A stretch of 64,000 nt of DNA from assembly GCA_022575985.1 (NCBI GenBank), contig JAKSXM010000272.1, positions 3,658,001 to 3,722,000 of the forward strand, read 5' to 3'. A program made the position numbers and the translations under genes. How positions within the stretch are numbered: position 1 is the first letter of the stretch; each line of letters starts with the position of its first letter. Positions 44,928 through 55,536 of this stretch are shown here, piece after piece. Origin of the DNA: Anagrus nilaparvatae (lineage: Eukaryota > Arthropoda > Insecta > Hymenoptera > Mymaridae). Under the pieces are notes generated by a model. It ran no database searches and was not told the origin of the DNA. It worked only from the letters and a program-made list of their open reading frames with translations.

Positions 44928-44993
44928 CCACTTCATAATATTTTGCAATATTACAAAGCGAGCGCGTTACCTCTGTGCTACCGAGCCGGTATC
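44928..44993 (-). tRNA. tRNA-like remnant
   Basis: Minus-strand GGTAGCACAGAGGTAAC fits the A box and GTGGGTTCGCATAC the B box. GGCTC near the start can pair with GAGC downstream. The anticodon region is too long and unpaired (an AT-rich run TATTGCAAAATATTA). It is a decayed tRNA or tRNA-derived SINE head rather than a working gene. Confidence 0.35.
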
Positions 44994-45039
44994 TTTAAAT
45001 ATATATATAGTATATAATATATAGTATTAAGATATGTAT

Positions 45040-45705
45040 ATATAGATGGTTTTAAAATTGACTGAATCAAGTAATACCAATTGCGACATTAAAATTTTAT
45101 CATATTTTTCAGATATTTCACTTTTTAACAAAATTTTCAAAAAATTTAATTTTTTCCAAAAATAGTAAACATTTTTTTATTTTAACTTTATTTTAACACT
45201 GGTTTTATGTAATTTCTTTCATTTTTTCGAACCTCATGATGAAATCCATAGACACACAGGCACACAAATAAATTATTGAAAATACCATAAAAAATAAAAA
45301 AATGAAAAAAAATGTTTTTAACCAGCTTCAAGAATATTTTATAAAATTTTAAAGATACCTCCGTTTTGAATAAAAATTTAGGAGAATACGTAAAAATTGG
45401 TGCCGAATCAAATAGTACAAAGTTGTGACAGTAAAATTTGTCGATGGTCTCGAGATATTTTACTTTTTTTCAAAATTTTACAAAATTTTATCAATTTCAA
45501 AAACACTAAAAATTAAATATCTTAAAAACTACGATAGCTGAGCAGAAAATCTATAGCCTATGTCACCCGCGGACTTTTTATCTTTATTTTGACACCGGTT
45601 TTATGTAATTTTGTTGAGTGGTTTGACCCTGATGATGGAACACACACACACACAGACACAAAAATAAATTTTCAAATATATATAGTAGTAAGATAATATA
45701 AGATA
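45040..45705 (+). repeat. Dispersed repeat A, two joined copies
   Basis: The first part (45040-45290) has CGACATTAAAATTTTATCAT. The second (45295-45705) runs from ACCAGCTTCAAGAATATTTT through AAAGATACCTCCGTTTTGAA and GGAGAATACGTAAAAATTGG to an (AC)n run and AAATAAATTTTCAAATATA. Confidence 0.75.
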
Positions 45706-45734
45706 AGATATATATTTCTTGTGTAAAGTTAAAC

Positions 45735-46245
45735 GAAAATTTTTAAAATATTAGTATCAATAATTAAACGATCTTTACGAACAAATAATAATCTTATATT
45801 TCAAAGATACATAAGGCATTTTCATGCCATTAATTTTATTTAAAATTTTTTACAATTTTAAATAAATTATTAAAAATTTTTTATTGATGTTAAATAATTT
45901 TTTAAGTTAAATTAATTAATAATTTAACTTAAAAAAAGGTTTTTGAATAAAAATAAAATTTCCATCAACTTGCCTCGAGCGGGATGCGACCCCGAGACCT
46001 TCGGTTTGCCGGACTTTTTATTTTATTTTTCATTCAAAAACCTTTTTTTAAGTTAAATTATTAATTAATTTAACTTAAAAAATTATTTAACATCAATAAA
46101 AAATTTTTAATAATTTATTTAAAATTGTAAAAAATTTTAAATTAAATTAATGGCATGAAAATGCCTTATATGTATCTTTGAAATATAAGATTATTATTTG
46201 TTCGTAAGGATCGTTTAATTATTGATACTAATATTTGAAAAAATA
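45735..46245. mobile_element. Foldback element with tRNA-like fragment in the loop
   Basis: Arms of about 225 bp (45735-45960 and 46020-46245) are inverted copies, with TTTACGAACAAATAATA and GGCATTTTCATGCC. The loop holds GATGCGACCCCGAGACCTTC, which on the minus strand gives the T-arm-like GGGGTCGCATCCC. The arm words ACGAACAAAT and ATGTTAAATAATTTTT recur in the array at 55.1-58.5 kb, so the two may be related. Confidence 0.65.
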
Positions 46246-46357
46246 TGACGAACGTTAAACTTATTAATTAATATAAAATTTTTAAAAATTTATTTTTGAA
46301 TTTGAAAACCGTATATACTCATGTTCAGCGTCCATAAAAACTCCCCGGAACAAAGAT

Positions 46358-46676
46358 TTTTCTTGTTAGTGTGCAGAAAGTGTGTGTTTTCTGGCCGCTG
46401 CGCTATTCGAAAAAACGCATTTTCTCGACACTGAACAAGAAAAATTATGTTTTGTCCTTGGCCACAAAAAAAGGATGCCCCAAATCGCAGTTTACCATCC
46501 TCGGCTTCGCCTCGGACGCTAATTTGCGTGCGATTTGGGCCATTCTTAACTTTTGTGGCCATGGGTAAAAATAGTAAGGACAAAACATAATATTTCTTGC
46601 TCAGTGTCGAGAAAATGCGTTTTTTCGAATAGGGCAGCGGCCAGAAAACACGCACTTTCTGGACACTAACAAGAAA
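46358..46676. mobile_element. Foldback MITE, ~319 bp
   Basis: The ends TTTCTTGTTAGTGTGCAGAA and the inverse, with arms including TTCTGGCCGCTGC and ATTATGTTTTGTCC, surround a GC-rich centre CCTCGGCTTCGCCTCGG. The 137- and 65-codon frames read through the inverted arms and are not genes. Confidence 0.8.
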
Positions 46677-46815
46677 TATACTATTTATCTGTCGTACTAC
46701 CATAGAGAAGTGGAATTACTTACAATAAGCTTAGTTCATTTTTTAATCACAAATTTATTTGGATATAGCCTGATATACTGTGTAAATTTTGTAACAATTT
46801 TTATTTTAAATTTAG

Positions 46816-46974
46816 ATTCGTTTGTCTGTGGAACCTAGTAAGGGTAAGCAATGCTATAGATCATATATGTTACCTAAAATAGTCTCTTCTTCTGTAACGA
46901 CCATAAGTTTAGTTATATCTCGCACCTACGAGGAATTAAACGGACCGATATTATATTTTGAAGGAGAAAAAAAA
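46816..46974 (+). CDS. Candidate internal exon of unknown gene
   Basis: A 159-bp open segment (53 codons) lies between a good acceptor (TTTTAAATTTAG) and a good donor (AAAAAGTAAGT). It begins and ends in phase 0. It encodes a soluble-looking stretch with S-V-E-P-S-K-G-K and E-E-L-N-G-P-I-L-Y-F-E-G-E. I do not recognise the family, and no partner exon could be fixed nearby. It could instead be a decayed transposon gene. Confidence 0.3.
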
Positions 46975-47569
46975 GTAAGTAATCAGTTTGATTTAAATTT
47001 TTTTATTAATTACTTATAATATATATTACTAATACAATGTTAGTTACTATAATACAACAGAACTTTTTAACTTAAAATAGTTACACAATATTTTAACTGT
47101 TAAAATTTTTTCTTATTCTATTTTTTGTTACTCTTGGAATAACGCAATCGTTAATGTCGATATTTTGAGGTAACTGTTAATAAATTACTTGTAATAGTAT
47201 AATATTCTATTGATAATTTATATTTATATTAGTGCCATTGTAATTATCAATTCTACAACTTTCTATATGAATACTATTCCATAACTTATAAAATGGTACT
47301 TTTAAACATACAAATATGGTATTTATTATTCCTAGCTTATGTAAAGTATATAATATGACACTAGTTTTACAAATATATCCAAAATAATTTAAAATGCTAG
47401 TACCAGTATGATACCAATCTGTTTTTCTTTTTTCTATGCAAATCGTCTCTAATAGTTAAAAGGCTATTTTCTGTTATTTCAAATGATGTCTTAGTTCTGT
47501 CAGTGTTATAACTTATTTGGAAAATTAAATTGTTTGCTGGCGCTAAAGACCATTGAATATTAGGCCTTC
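46975..47569. other. AT-rich stretch without recognised gene
   Basis: No motif or repeat could be assigned. Confidence 0.4.
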
Positions 47570-48327
47570 TAGGCCTTGAAACGAAGGGCTCAATGTTATA
47601 AAATAGGAATTTTTGGTAATTTTCAATGAAACGCCAAAACCTTGCAAATTAACCAAAGCTCTTCTGGTTAATTTCATTTTTTTGGTTTAAGTTTCACCTT
47701 TTATACGCTGTAAACCGTAATTTATTATAACTAATTGTCTCATCACAATAGCCAATTAACCAAATGGATACTTTTGGATAAAAATGACCATTTTTCAAAA
47801 TGCTGCCTAATTTGTATTTTCTGACGAAATTGGATTTTATAGGTCTGAAAAAATTTGTACAAGCTTCAAGTTTCTAAAACTTCTTGACTTTAACTTTTTC
47901 AATTATTCGTTAACCAAAACTGATAATTTGAAGTCATAGTCCCAATTTTACGATTTTTAAAAAAGCTCATTTTTAATTTTAACTTTGAAGAGCCATTTAT
48001 TAAAAATAAATCAAGGAAATGAGACGAGTAACAAATTTTTAGAAACTTAAAGCTTTAAAAATTTTTTTAGACCTATGAAACCCATTTCCGTCAGAAATTA
48101 CAAATTTGGTATCATTTTAAAAATTTGTCATTTTTAGCCAAAAATGACCGTTTGGTTAATTGAATATAGTGGTGAGAGAATTAGTTTTAATGAATTGCGG
48201 TTTACGGCATATGAAAGGTGATACTTAAACCAAAAAAGTGAGATCAATCATAAAAGTTTTGGTTATTTTGCAAGGTTTTGGCGTTTCATTAAAAATTCCC
48301 AAAAAATCCTTTTTTTTAAAATTGAGA
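47570..48327. mobile_element. Second, shortened copy of the giant-palindrome family
   Basis: The left part GGGCTCAATGTTATAAAATA, AACGCCAAAACCTTGCAAA, GTACAAGCTTCAA and GAAGTCATAGTCCCAATTTT matches 27050-27370 of the giant palindrome. The right part (48000-48327) is its inverse. It lacks the CACTG ends and the terminal CGTAAATTTACG block, so only the central part of each arm is present. Confidence 0.75.
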
Positions 48328-48334
48328 TATATAT

Positions 48335-49125
48335 TCATAAACCATCTCTAACATTTTTTTCAGTATGATAGACTGTAGTATTTTCTTTTAAAAGTTTTAA
48401 TCTTATGCTTAGCTCTTTCGTGCTTATATATTGTATTCGTTCTTTGAAATTCTCAATTTTAATTGGAGGAGTTGTTTTGAATGTATTGGATTTAGTTACT
48501 TGGTTTGTATTAGTGATATTAATTAATGGGATTCTTATTTTTTCTTCAGTTATTCGAAAAATACCATGGGATGGTCTAATATAATTGTTTTTCATTTTTT
48601 TTAAATAATCAAACGTGATGAGATTTACGCTGTTTGGTGGAATAAGTACGCTATCACTTTTAATTCTATAATGTACAGAATCTAATTTTAAAATTTCATT
48701 TTCTAATTGGAATGAATAATTTCGCATCAGTGGTAATCCTATGATTCTATCTACTGGGATTTGAAACTATGTAAATTATAATTTGTCTATTTTAAATGCT
48801 TACATTTGTAAAATCTTTTGATTTGTTTTTATAGCAATATAAAGTACCTTTGATTGGGCATATTTTAAAGAGGGTTGAAGATTTTAAACAACTACTTTTT
48901 ATAAATTTAAAAAAAAAAAAAAACAAAAAAAAAAAAAATTTTTATAAATTTAAGCGAGGAATCACTATCTACTAATAATATGGACTCTTCCATTTCTTTT
49001 GTTTTAAATCTTGCTGATAATAATATTCCTGAGACGGTGCAAAATCGGTCTCTATTGTTTTCACTGTTTCTTGCTCCCATGCTATTTTGTCTTTTACTTC
49101 TGTTTCTTCTAAAATATTTGTGCAA
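48335..49125 (-). pseudogene. Ty3/gypsy Pol protease remnant
   Basis: Read on the minus strand, L-L-V-D-S-D-S-S-L-K-F-I-K (48985-48945) is the retropepsin active-site region, with D-S-D where D-S-G is expected. After an A-run insertion (48907-48939) comes C-P-I-K-G-T, then the C-terminal protease words I-I-G-L-P-L-M and I-P-P-N-S, then R-P-S and a 130-codon open tail ending at 48335. The catalytic glycine change, frameshifts and poly-A make it inactive. Confidence 0.5.
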
Positions 49126-49351
49126 TTTGGTGGTTGTTAAATGGAGCTTAGCAAAAATTCAAGTTTCTGGGATTTGCGTTAATTTGTTAAAATCTACTTG
49201 TATTTCTATAATTATTGTTGTTCCTATAATCGAATTCTTTACTATTCGTAGTACTACTGTTATTGTTATGGTCAAGATTATTATTATTATTATAATTTTA
49301 GATTTTATGTGATGATATATAATTTTTTACCATTGTCTTATACATTTTGGT

Positions 49352-49672
49352 AAAATAAACTTTCGCCCTCTAAAATACTAGATTTTACATATCCTAGGGA
49401 CAAACGTACAATTATTTATTTAAAAACGACTGTATTATTATTAATTTATATTGTTTACGCTACAAACTATTAGGCCTCTCTGAAAATTATTTGATAATTT
49501 TTTATTATGAGGCCTTAAATTCTCTGAATTATAAAATACCAAAAAAATTGCTTACCCAGTTAATAAAACGAAGTTTTAATAAATAATGGGTCTTGAAGTC
49601 TCTAAATCTTCAGTAATAAAATAGTGAAAGTAATACACATTCTAAAATGCTAGATTTTGATCGTTCAGGAGA
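49352..49672 (-). repeat. Inverted copy of the 370-715 repeat
   Basis: Reverse complement matches 370-715 over TTTAGAGACTTCAAGACC, AGAGAATTTAAGGCCTCATA and TTGTAGCGTAAACAATATAA. It is slightly shorter. Confidence 0.75.
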
Positions 49673-50157
49673 CACACGTTGACTCCATAAGAAATAAACT
49701 AGATGATTGCTAAAAATGATAGACCGTGCGAAGCATAATAACTCACTGTACCAATCTTCAAATCTACCAATCTGCAAAAGAAACGAATGAAAATAAATGT
49801 GTATGAAAATAAATATTCATGTATGAACAGTCGTCGCAGTTTCTTTCTGATTTAAAAAAATATACACTCTCCTGGCAAAACGAGAAAATATCACTAACTA
49901 AACGAGATTTCTTTGAGTTTCTCATTTATAAATCAGAAATCATAAGATTTCAAATCATAAGATTTGCAGACAATTCACTTACTAATATTTAAACTAAAAA
50001 AGTACAAATATATTATTTTTAATTATATAAATAATTAATTTTATATGCTATTAAAATTTTTAATGTAATTTTCAAATATATAAACAAAATTACATTAAAA
50101 ATGTTAATAACATATAAGCAATAGGATTCATCGTTTCTTTTGTTATTATGGTATTTG

Positions 50158-50350
50158 TTAATAAAGAAGGTGGTTTAAATAAAAAGGGTGATTATTAACT
50201 GGTAGAATTATATTATTATATATAATTATATTATATTTATTATGAGATCGACCGAAGGTCAGTGTCTACAGCGGGAGCTCTAGCGACACACTAAAGCCCG
50301 CATTCTTTGAGGTGCGTTCTCATTCCATTACACGCTTACACACACATACC
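50158..50350 (+). repeat. Dispersed repeat D, copy 1
   Basis: It runs TGTTAATAAAGAAGGTGG, then GACCGAAGGTCAGTGTCTAC and AGCGGGAGCTCTAGCGACAC to CGCTTACACACACA. The partner at 58929-59092 is nearly identical apart from a short deletion in the AT-rich part. Confidence 0.85.
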
Positions 50351-51222
50351 AATCTTTACATATATACATTTACACAACATTTCCACCCACCACATTTTAA
50401 AGAATTTAAAATGTATCCACAAACTAATATTTTAATATTAAAAAAAGAGATTATAAGTCCAAATATGTGGTGAGAAGAAATGATGCATTACAATATTTTA
50501 TATTACAAAACAAAATCATAATCTATATAAAGCCATTAGACAATCTAAATTACAGTTACATATTTTTAAAAAAGATAATAAATTATTTATAATAGATAAT
50601 TACATATAAAAAATCTTTTTATGAAAACCAATAAATTTTTACAATTTTTAAAATAAAAGTTATCATGTAATTCATTACAATATAATTTATAATATTTTAA
50701 ATAATAAACAACAATTATAAATATTTTAAAAATTTTACAAACAATAGTTTACAAACAGAATTTCTAATTATTTACAAAGATTTTATTTAAAAAAACATCT
50801 AATCTAATTGACTTGATGACCTGGTCCTGAATCCAACCACAACATACCAGACCACCAAGACCTCCATAAACCCCAATGTCTATAACTAATCCACCATAAG
50901 TATCACATGATACCATTAGAGCTTTTAACAAGTAAAGATAAATTAACAAATCAACATTTTATGATGAAATTGTGATATCCACTCATCCCTCCCTAACCAA
51001 AAAAGAAAAATATTTTTTAATATTTTACTAATACTAATACTTTACTCCACTGAGCTAAAAGTCCAAAAAATTCAATATTTTATCCAAAGCAATCTGCAAA
51101 GGAATTAATTTTATTTAAGCCAAGTGTACAAAAAACCAAAAATTAGAATATAGAATGAATGACTAAAACAGTTTATTTTTAGCCAAATATTTATAAGAAC
51201 CAAAATTCTATATCTAATGAAT
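50351..51222. other. AT-rich stretch, one weak candidate exon
   Basis: On the minus strand 50850-50925 is an open glycine-rich segment before a GTATGT donor-like site. The acceptor side is weak. Nothing else is recognised. Confidence 0.3.
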
Positions 51223-51241
51223 AACTATAAAACAATAAAAC

Positions 51242-51570
51242 AATGGTGGAGACTTCAACGCCAGGGCTCTGGAATGGGGGATGCCAACGACTAATCCCAG
51301 GGGACGAATGGTACTTGAAATGGCCACTAGGTGCAAACTAGTGGTCCAGAATAGAGGCAACAGGCCTACCTACGAGAGGCCGGGTTGGGGTGTCTCTATC
51401 CCGGACATAACCTTCGCTACAGAAGCTGCGTCCGGGAGAATAGGCGACTGGAGGGTGATGGATGATCAATACAATGGTAGTGATCATCATTACATCGCCT
51501 TCCGGGTATTGAAGGGAACTCACAACGACCTCCGTACAGGAGGCGCCCCCTGGGTTGGAACGTTCCAAAA
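51242..51570 (+). pseudogene. R1-type ORF2, endonuclease C-terminal part
   Basis: The frame G-G-D-F-N-A-R, W-G-M-P-T-T-N-P-R-G, I-P-D-I-T-F-A and S-D-H-H-Y-I-A-F is the second half of the AP-like endonuclease. A one-base frameshift near 51512-51520 moves the following R-P-P-Y-R-R-R-P-L-G-W-N segment to the frame of the long downstream ORF. The N-terminal catalytic half is missing by truncation. Confidence 0.85.
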
Positions 51571-53883
51571 ATGGACGAAGATAGATTCGAGGAGTATCTT
51601 CGAATCGAGTCACCGTCCATCCCTGCTTGGCATGGAGGGGCCACAAGTCCCCATGAGGCTGAAATCTTAGTTAAGAAAGTAACGTCCCTATTATGCGGGG
51701 CTTGTGATGCCTCGATGCCTCGCCGCAGGCCCTGGAAAGGGAGAAAGCCAGTGTACTGGTGGACTCCCGAAATAGCTGAGCTCCGGAAGGAATGCCACAG
51801 GACACGACGAAAGGCGCAAAGAGCGCGGGACAGACCTGAGGCTGCCGTGCTTTCTCAGGAACACAAGGACGCCAAACACCGGCTGGCCAAGGCCATCCGT
51901 AAAAGCAAGGCCCGATGTCTGTGTTCATTACGCGATGATGTAAACAAGGACCCCTGGGGCCTAGGTTACAAAGTCGTAATGGGCAAGTTAAACCGGGGGT
52001 CCGACAACATGATGGACGCGGCGTTGACTGAACGGATCGTCGGTGCTCTCTTCCCTGAAAGGCCCATCCGGGAAAACCCGGTTGAGGTGATACCCAGGGA
52101 GGAAGTGCCGCTGTTCAGCGAAGGCGAGATGGTCAAGGCCATAAAGGCCATGAAAAATGGTAAGGCGCCGGGGCCGGACGGGATACCAGCGGAAGTGCTC
52201 AAAAGAGCGGTTAAAGTAATCCCTGGTATCCTGTTAAACATGTTCAATGCGTGTTTGGTGGCTGGAGTGTTCCCAAAGCAGTGGAAGGTGGCACGTCTCG
52301 TGCTCTTGAACAAGGGCAAGGGGGGAGCCCCGGACTCTCCATCATCTTACAGACCTTTGTGTATGTTAAATACCATTGGTAAGGTGATGGAGAGTATGCT
52401 CCGGGCAAGGCTCAGAAGGGCAATCGAGGAGGGCGGTGGTCTCTCCGAGGAGCAGCATGGCTTTCGTGAAGGGCATTCCACGATAGACGCCATCCGGCGT
52501 GTCGTGGATACCGTAAAGGCTGAGAGGGAAAAGCGGCCTGCAATTCGCAAGGACGTCCTCCTGGTAACGCTGGACGTCAAAAACGCTTTCAACTCGGCCA
52601 GGTGGGATGACATGATCCGGTCTCTCGAGTACGATTTCCAGATACCCAGCTATCTGGGTAACGTACTAAAGGATTACCTGCGGGACCGGAGACTGCTCTA
52701 CGACACGCTCGATGGAAGGCGTGAAAGGGTTCTGAGTGCAGGCATCGCGCAGGGCTCGGTTCTTGGACCGGACCTGTGGAATGCCTTTTACGATGGCTTG
52801 TTGCGCGTCCACCTCCCGGAAGGAGTTTCCCTGATCGGGTACGCCGACGACGTGGCCCTGACCATAACTGGCAGGGACATGGAAGTGACCCAGGAGAGGT
52901 TGAATCTAGTCATGAGACGGATCAACCTCTGGATGGGCGACCACGGGCTCCAGCTTGCGATCCCAAAAACGGAGATTGTACTGCTGACCCGTCGAAGGGT
53001 TCCCACCGACTTCGATGTAATTATCGACGACGGCGGAAACCCTCACACGATCCGAACCAGAACATCGGTGAAATACCTGGGAGTTCAGCTTGATAACAAG
53101 CTGACCTTCTGGGAGCAATTTCAGAGGTCGTGTGAAAAGGCAGCGTCGGTCGCATCCTCCCTGTCAAGGCTCATGGCCAACATTGGGGGACCCAAACCAG
53201 GGAAGCGAAGGCTCCTGATGTCAGTCGTCAACTCTGTCCTGCTCTACGGATCAGAAGTCTGGGCGAAGACCACAGAAACTGCCAAGTACAGGCGAAAAAT
53301 ATCGTCTGTGCAGCGGCAAGCGGCCCTGAGGATCGCCTGCGCGTACCATACGGTATCGCTCGAGGCAATCCAGGTTGTTGCTTCGGTGATACCCATCGAC
53401 CTGCTAGCGTTGGAGCGGAAATTCATCTACGAGAGCGTAGATGAGCGCGAAGCGGCTTCCACTCGCGCCCGCTTCAACTCTATGAAAGCATGGAATAAAC
53501 GATGGAAAAAGAACCAAGAGAAGAATGCCCTATGGACGCGCAGACTGATCTCAGACCTGCAGGCATGGATGGGACGACAGCATGGGGAGGTGGATTTCCA
53601 CCTTACCCAGTTCTTAACCGGACACGGGTATTTCCGTGTCATGTTGAAGCATTGGCATAAGGTGGCAACAGAGGAGTGCTTGCACTGCCCAGGCGAGAAG
53701 GATACAGTAGAGCACACATTCTTCGAATGTGTTCGCTACTCGGAGGGGCGCCCGCCCTTCCCGATTTGGAGGCCGGAGACGGTGGTCCCGGAAATGCTAC
53801 GGAGTTCCGAAAACTGGAACAAAGTAGCAGAGTACGTAAGGGCCACCTTGTTGAAGAAAAAGGAGGAGGGCTTTCTATCGTAG
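51571..53883 (+). CDS. R1-type ORF2, reverse transcriptase (770 codons open)
   Basis: After a linker containing M-D-E-D-R-F-E-E-Y and N-G-K-A-P-G-P-D-G-I-P-A-E, the reverse transcriptase blocks are all present: S-Y-R-P-L-C-M-L-N-T, H-G-F-R-E-G-H-S-T, L-D-V-K-N-A-F-N-S, A-G-I-A-Q-G-S-V-L-G-P and catalytic Y-A-D-D-V-A-L. The C-terminal C-L-H-C-x7-E-H-T-F-F-E-C zinc motif follows, ending E-E-G-F-L-S like copy 1. No stop interrupts it. The first methionine is not the natural start, because ORF2 begins upstream in the missing 5' part. The RT domain looks catalytically complete, but the element cannot move alone without endonuclease. Confidence 0.9.
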   Translation: MDEDRFEEYLRIESPSIPAWHGGATSPHEAEILVKKVTSLLCGACDASMPRRRPWKGRKPVYWWTPEIAELRKECHRTRRKAQRARDRPEAAVLSQEHKDAKHRLAKAIRKSKARCLCSLRDDVNKDPWGLGYKVVMGKLNRGSDNMMDAALTERIVGALFPERPIRENPVEVIPREEVPLFSEGEMVKAIKAMKNGKAPGPDGIPAEVLKRAVKVIPGILLNMFNACLVAGVFPKQWKVARLVLLNKGKGGAPDSPSSYRPLCMLNTIGKVMESMLRARLRRAIEEGGGLSEEQHGFREGHSTIDAIRRVVDTVKAEREKRPAIRKDVLLVTLDVKNAFNSARWDDMIRSLEYDFQIPSYLGNVLKDYLRDRRLLYDTLDGRRERVLSAGIAQGSVLGPDLWNAFYDGLLRVHLPEGVSLIGYADDVALTITGRDMEVTQERLNLVMRRINLWMGDHGLQLAIPKTEIVLLTRRRVPTDFDVIIDDGGNPHTIRTRTSVKYLGVQLDNKLTFWEQFQRSCEKAASVASSLSRLMANIGGPKPGKRRLLMSVVNSVLLYGSEVWAKTTETAKYRRKISSVQRQAALRIACAYHTVSLEAIQVVASVIPIDLLALERKFIYESVDEREAASTRARFNSMKAWNKRWKKNQEKNALWTRRLISDLQAWMGRQHGEVDFHLTQFLTGHGYFRVMLKHWHKVATEECLHCPGEKDTVEHTFFECVRYSEGRPPFPIWRPETVVPEMLRSSENWNKVAEYVRATLLKKKEEGFLS

Positions 53884-54201
53884 ATTGCTCTCCTGTCACT
53901 AGGCAGGGGGAAGGCAGCGGCCAGTTGCCTAGGCTGCGCGTCCCAAACTGAAGTTATACCTGAAAAGGGAGTTCCGGTTTGGGAGAAACAAGCGCAGGGG
54001 GTTTAAAGTGTGTTTATCCAGTAAGAATCTGGGGCGTAGCCGGCGACCGCGTTCGTCGGTGGTCTCCCAGTTGTGCACTTTGTGCAACTGGGCGGTAATG
54101 GAAATTTGCGGGTCTTTAAGGCCCGCAAACACTCCATGGCTGATGTAAGATTCACATATTTCCCATAAAAAAAAAAAAAAAAAAAAAACTATAAAACAAT
54201 A

Positions 54202-55107
54202 TTACTTTAAAAAAAGACCAAAAATAAAATATATAATGAATGACTAGAAAATACTATAATTTTAATAAATAATTTTAGAATAATATTATTTTAGCTTTAA
54301 AATATTTCTCAATAAATTTTTAATAAGATACCTAAGGAAGGATAACACACATCCCCAAAATCATCATATATGTGATCAATTAATACTACCAAAAAATACA
54401 GATGTTAACATTTTTGTTTTCTATCAAGGTCAGGGCATAATATGATTTACTACAACTGAAAGCTATTCAAAAATTTACTAACTTAATATATTACCACCCA
54501 CCTTGATAGATCCAAATATATTTTTCTAAAAGATTTATAATTCCATTTTATTTTGTTTAATTTAAGTTAAAACCACCATAATCTACAAAATTCTAAAAAT
54601 GTAGATAACAATACTAAATTTTAATAATAATAATTATAATATAAAAATAATTTTTTTTAAATCAAAATGTCTAAAAAATATCAATAATATTTATCAAAAT
54701 TTCAATACTTAAAATTATCAAAAAAAGAAAAAAAAGATCCAATGATACATGAACACCTTCTGGTCTGCACTAATATAAGCATCCATATCGCTCCAAATAA
54801 GTTCCATTAGGGTTTACAAAGCCTGATGCAGTCCAGCCGTGTAGTTCTATCCAAAAACCAAGACAGCAACCAACTTTGATCCAAAATTCTCTATATTTAA
54901 AAAAATAAATAATTAGTAAATCGAATAAAATAAACAAAACTAAACTAAACATATTTTATTTTAATAATTCGACTTTAATTTTCAAAAATAGAGAAACCAA
55001 TTTAATTCAAATTTTCAAGAGATAAATTATAAAAAAAGATAATAATCAATTTAAATTTTAATACAATACTAAACATACATCTTTTGAAAAATAAATATAA
55101 ACATAAA
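54202..55107. other. AT-rich stretch with one candidate exon
   Basis: Apart from the candidate terminal exon at 54770-54890 (minus strand) I see no gene. Removing the R1 insertion joins this to 50351-51222. Confidence 0.4.
54770..54890 (-). CDS. Candidate terminal exon of unknown gene
   Basis: On the minus strand an acceptor (TTTTTTTAAATATAG) is followed by an open segment of about 40 codons ending in TAG. It encodes a tryptophan-, glycine- and cysteine-rich C-terminus (V-G-C-C-L-G-F-W, H-G-W-T-A-S-G-F, R-Y-G-C-L-Y). The composition differs from random AT-rich sequence. The family is not recognised and no upstream exon was fixed. Confidence 0.3.
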
Positions 55108-55460
55108 TATAAACAAACAAAAGAGAGAAAAGAGGGCAACTCTTCGACCTAGTGCCAATTTTAATTATAAATTTTAATTTTTTTATCGTTCGTTATATTT
55201 TAATAATTAATTAAATGAAATTATTGGTCTTTACGAACAAATGATGTTAAATAATTTTTAATTTTTACTACTAAACGTGGTATACATTTAAATACTCAAC
55301 GTAGTAAATATCAAATATTTTTGTAGAAAATTATTGAAAATTTTTTTATCAATTTTCAATAATTTTTTTGGGTCTAAATATTGTGTAATGATATTATAAA
55401 CACAAATAAATTGAAAAAAAGTGGTATTAATAAATATTTCTCAAATCGAAAAAAATGCCA

Positions 55461-55536
55461 GAGACGGTGGGACTCGAACCCACGATTCTTTCATATCTAG
55501 TGAAATCGCTTTTAGCCAACTAAGCTACGGCGTCCG
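55461..55536 (-). tRNA. tRNA-like unit 1
   Basis: A box TAGCTTAGTTGG and B box GGTTCGAGTCC are intact. The D stem GCTT/AAGC, anticodon stem TTTCA/TGAAA with loop CTAGATA (anticodon position AGA) and T stem GTGGG/CCCAC can form. The acceptor stem pairs poorly. An AGA anticodon means serine, but the long variable arm of tRNA-Ser is absent, so this is tRNA-like, not a proven tRNA. A T run follows. Confidence 0.45.

Larger units (their letters stand above)
51238..54186 (+). mobile_element. R1-clade non-LTR retrotransposon, copy 2 (5'-truncated, recent)
   Basis: The element begins inside the endonuclease and ends in a poly(A) tail (54166-54186). A 15-bp target duplication AACTATAAAACAATA flanks it exactly (51223-51237 and 54187-54201). 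The 3' sequence after the stop is about 280 bp. The body is G+C rich in an AT-rich setting. The intact duplication and tail indicate a fairly recent insertion. Confidence 0.9.

Noticed and set aside
46290..46703. A 137-residue minus-strand protein with internal similarity
   Set aside because: The similarity comes from the inverted arms of a foldback element.
51338..54132. Minus-strand and alternative-frame open frames over R1 copy 2
   Set aside because: Shadows of the G+C-rich reverse transcriptase gene and its 3' sequence.
51238..54186. R1 insertion in 28S rDNA
   Set aside because: The flanks are plain AT-rich DNA with no rRNA sequence on either side.
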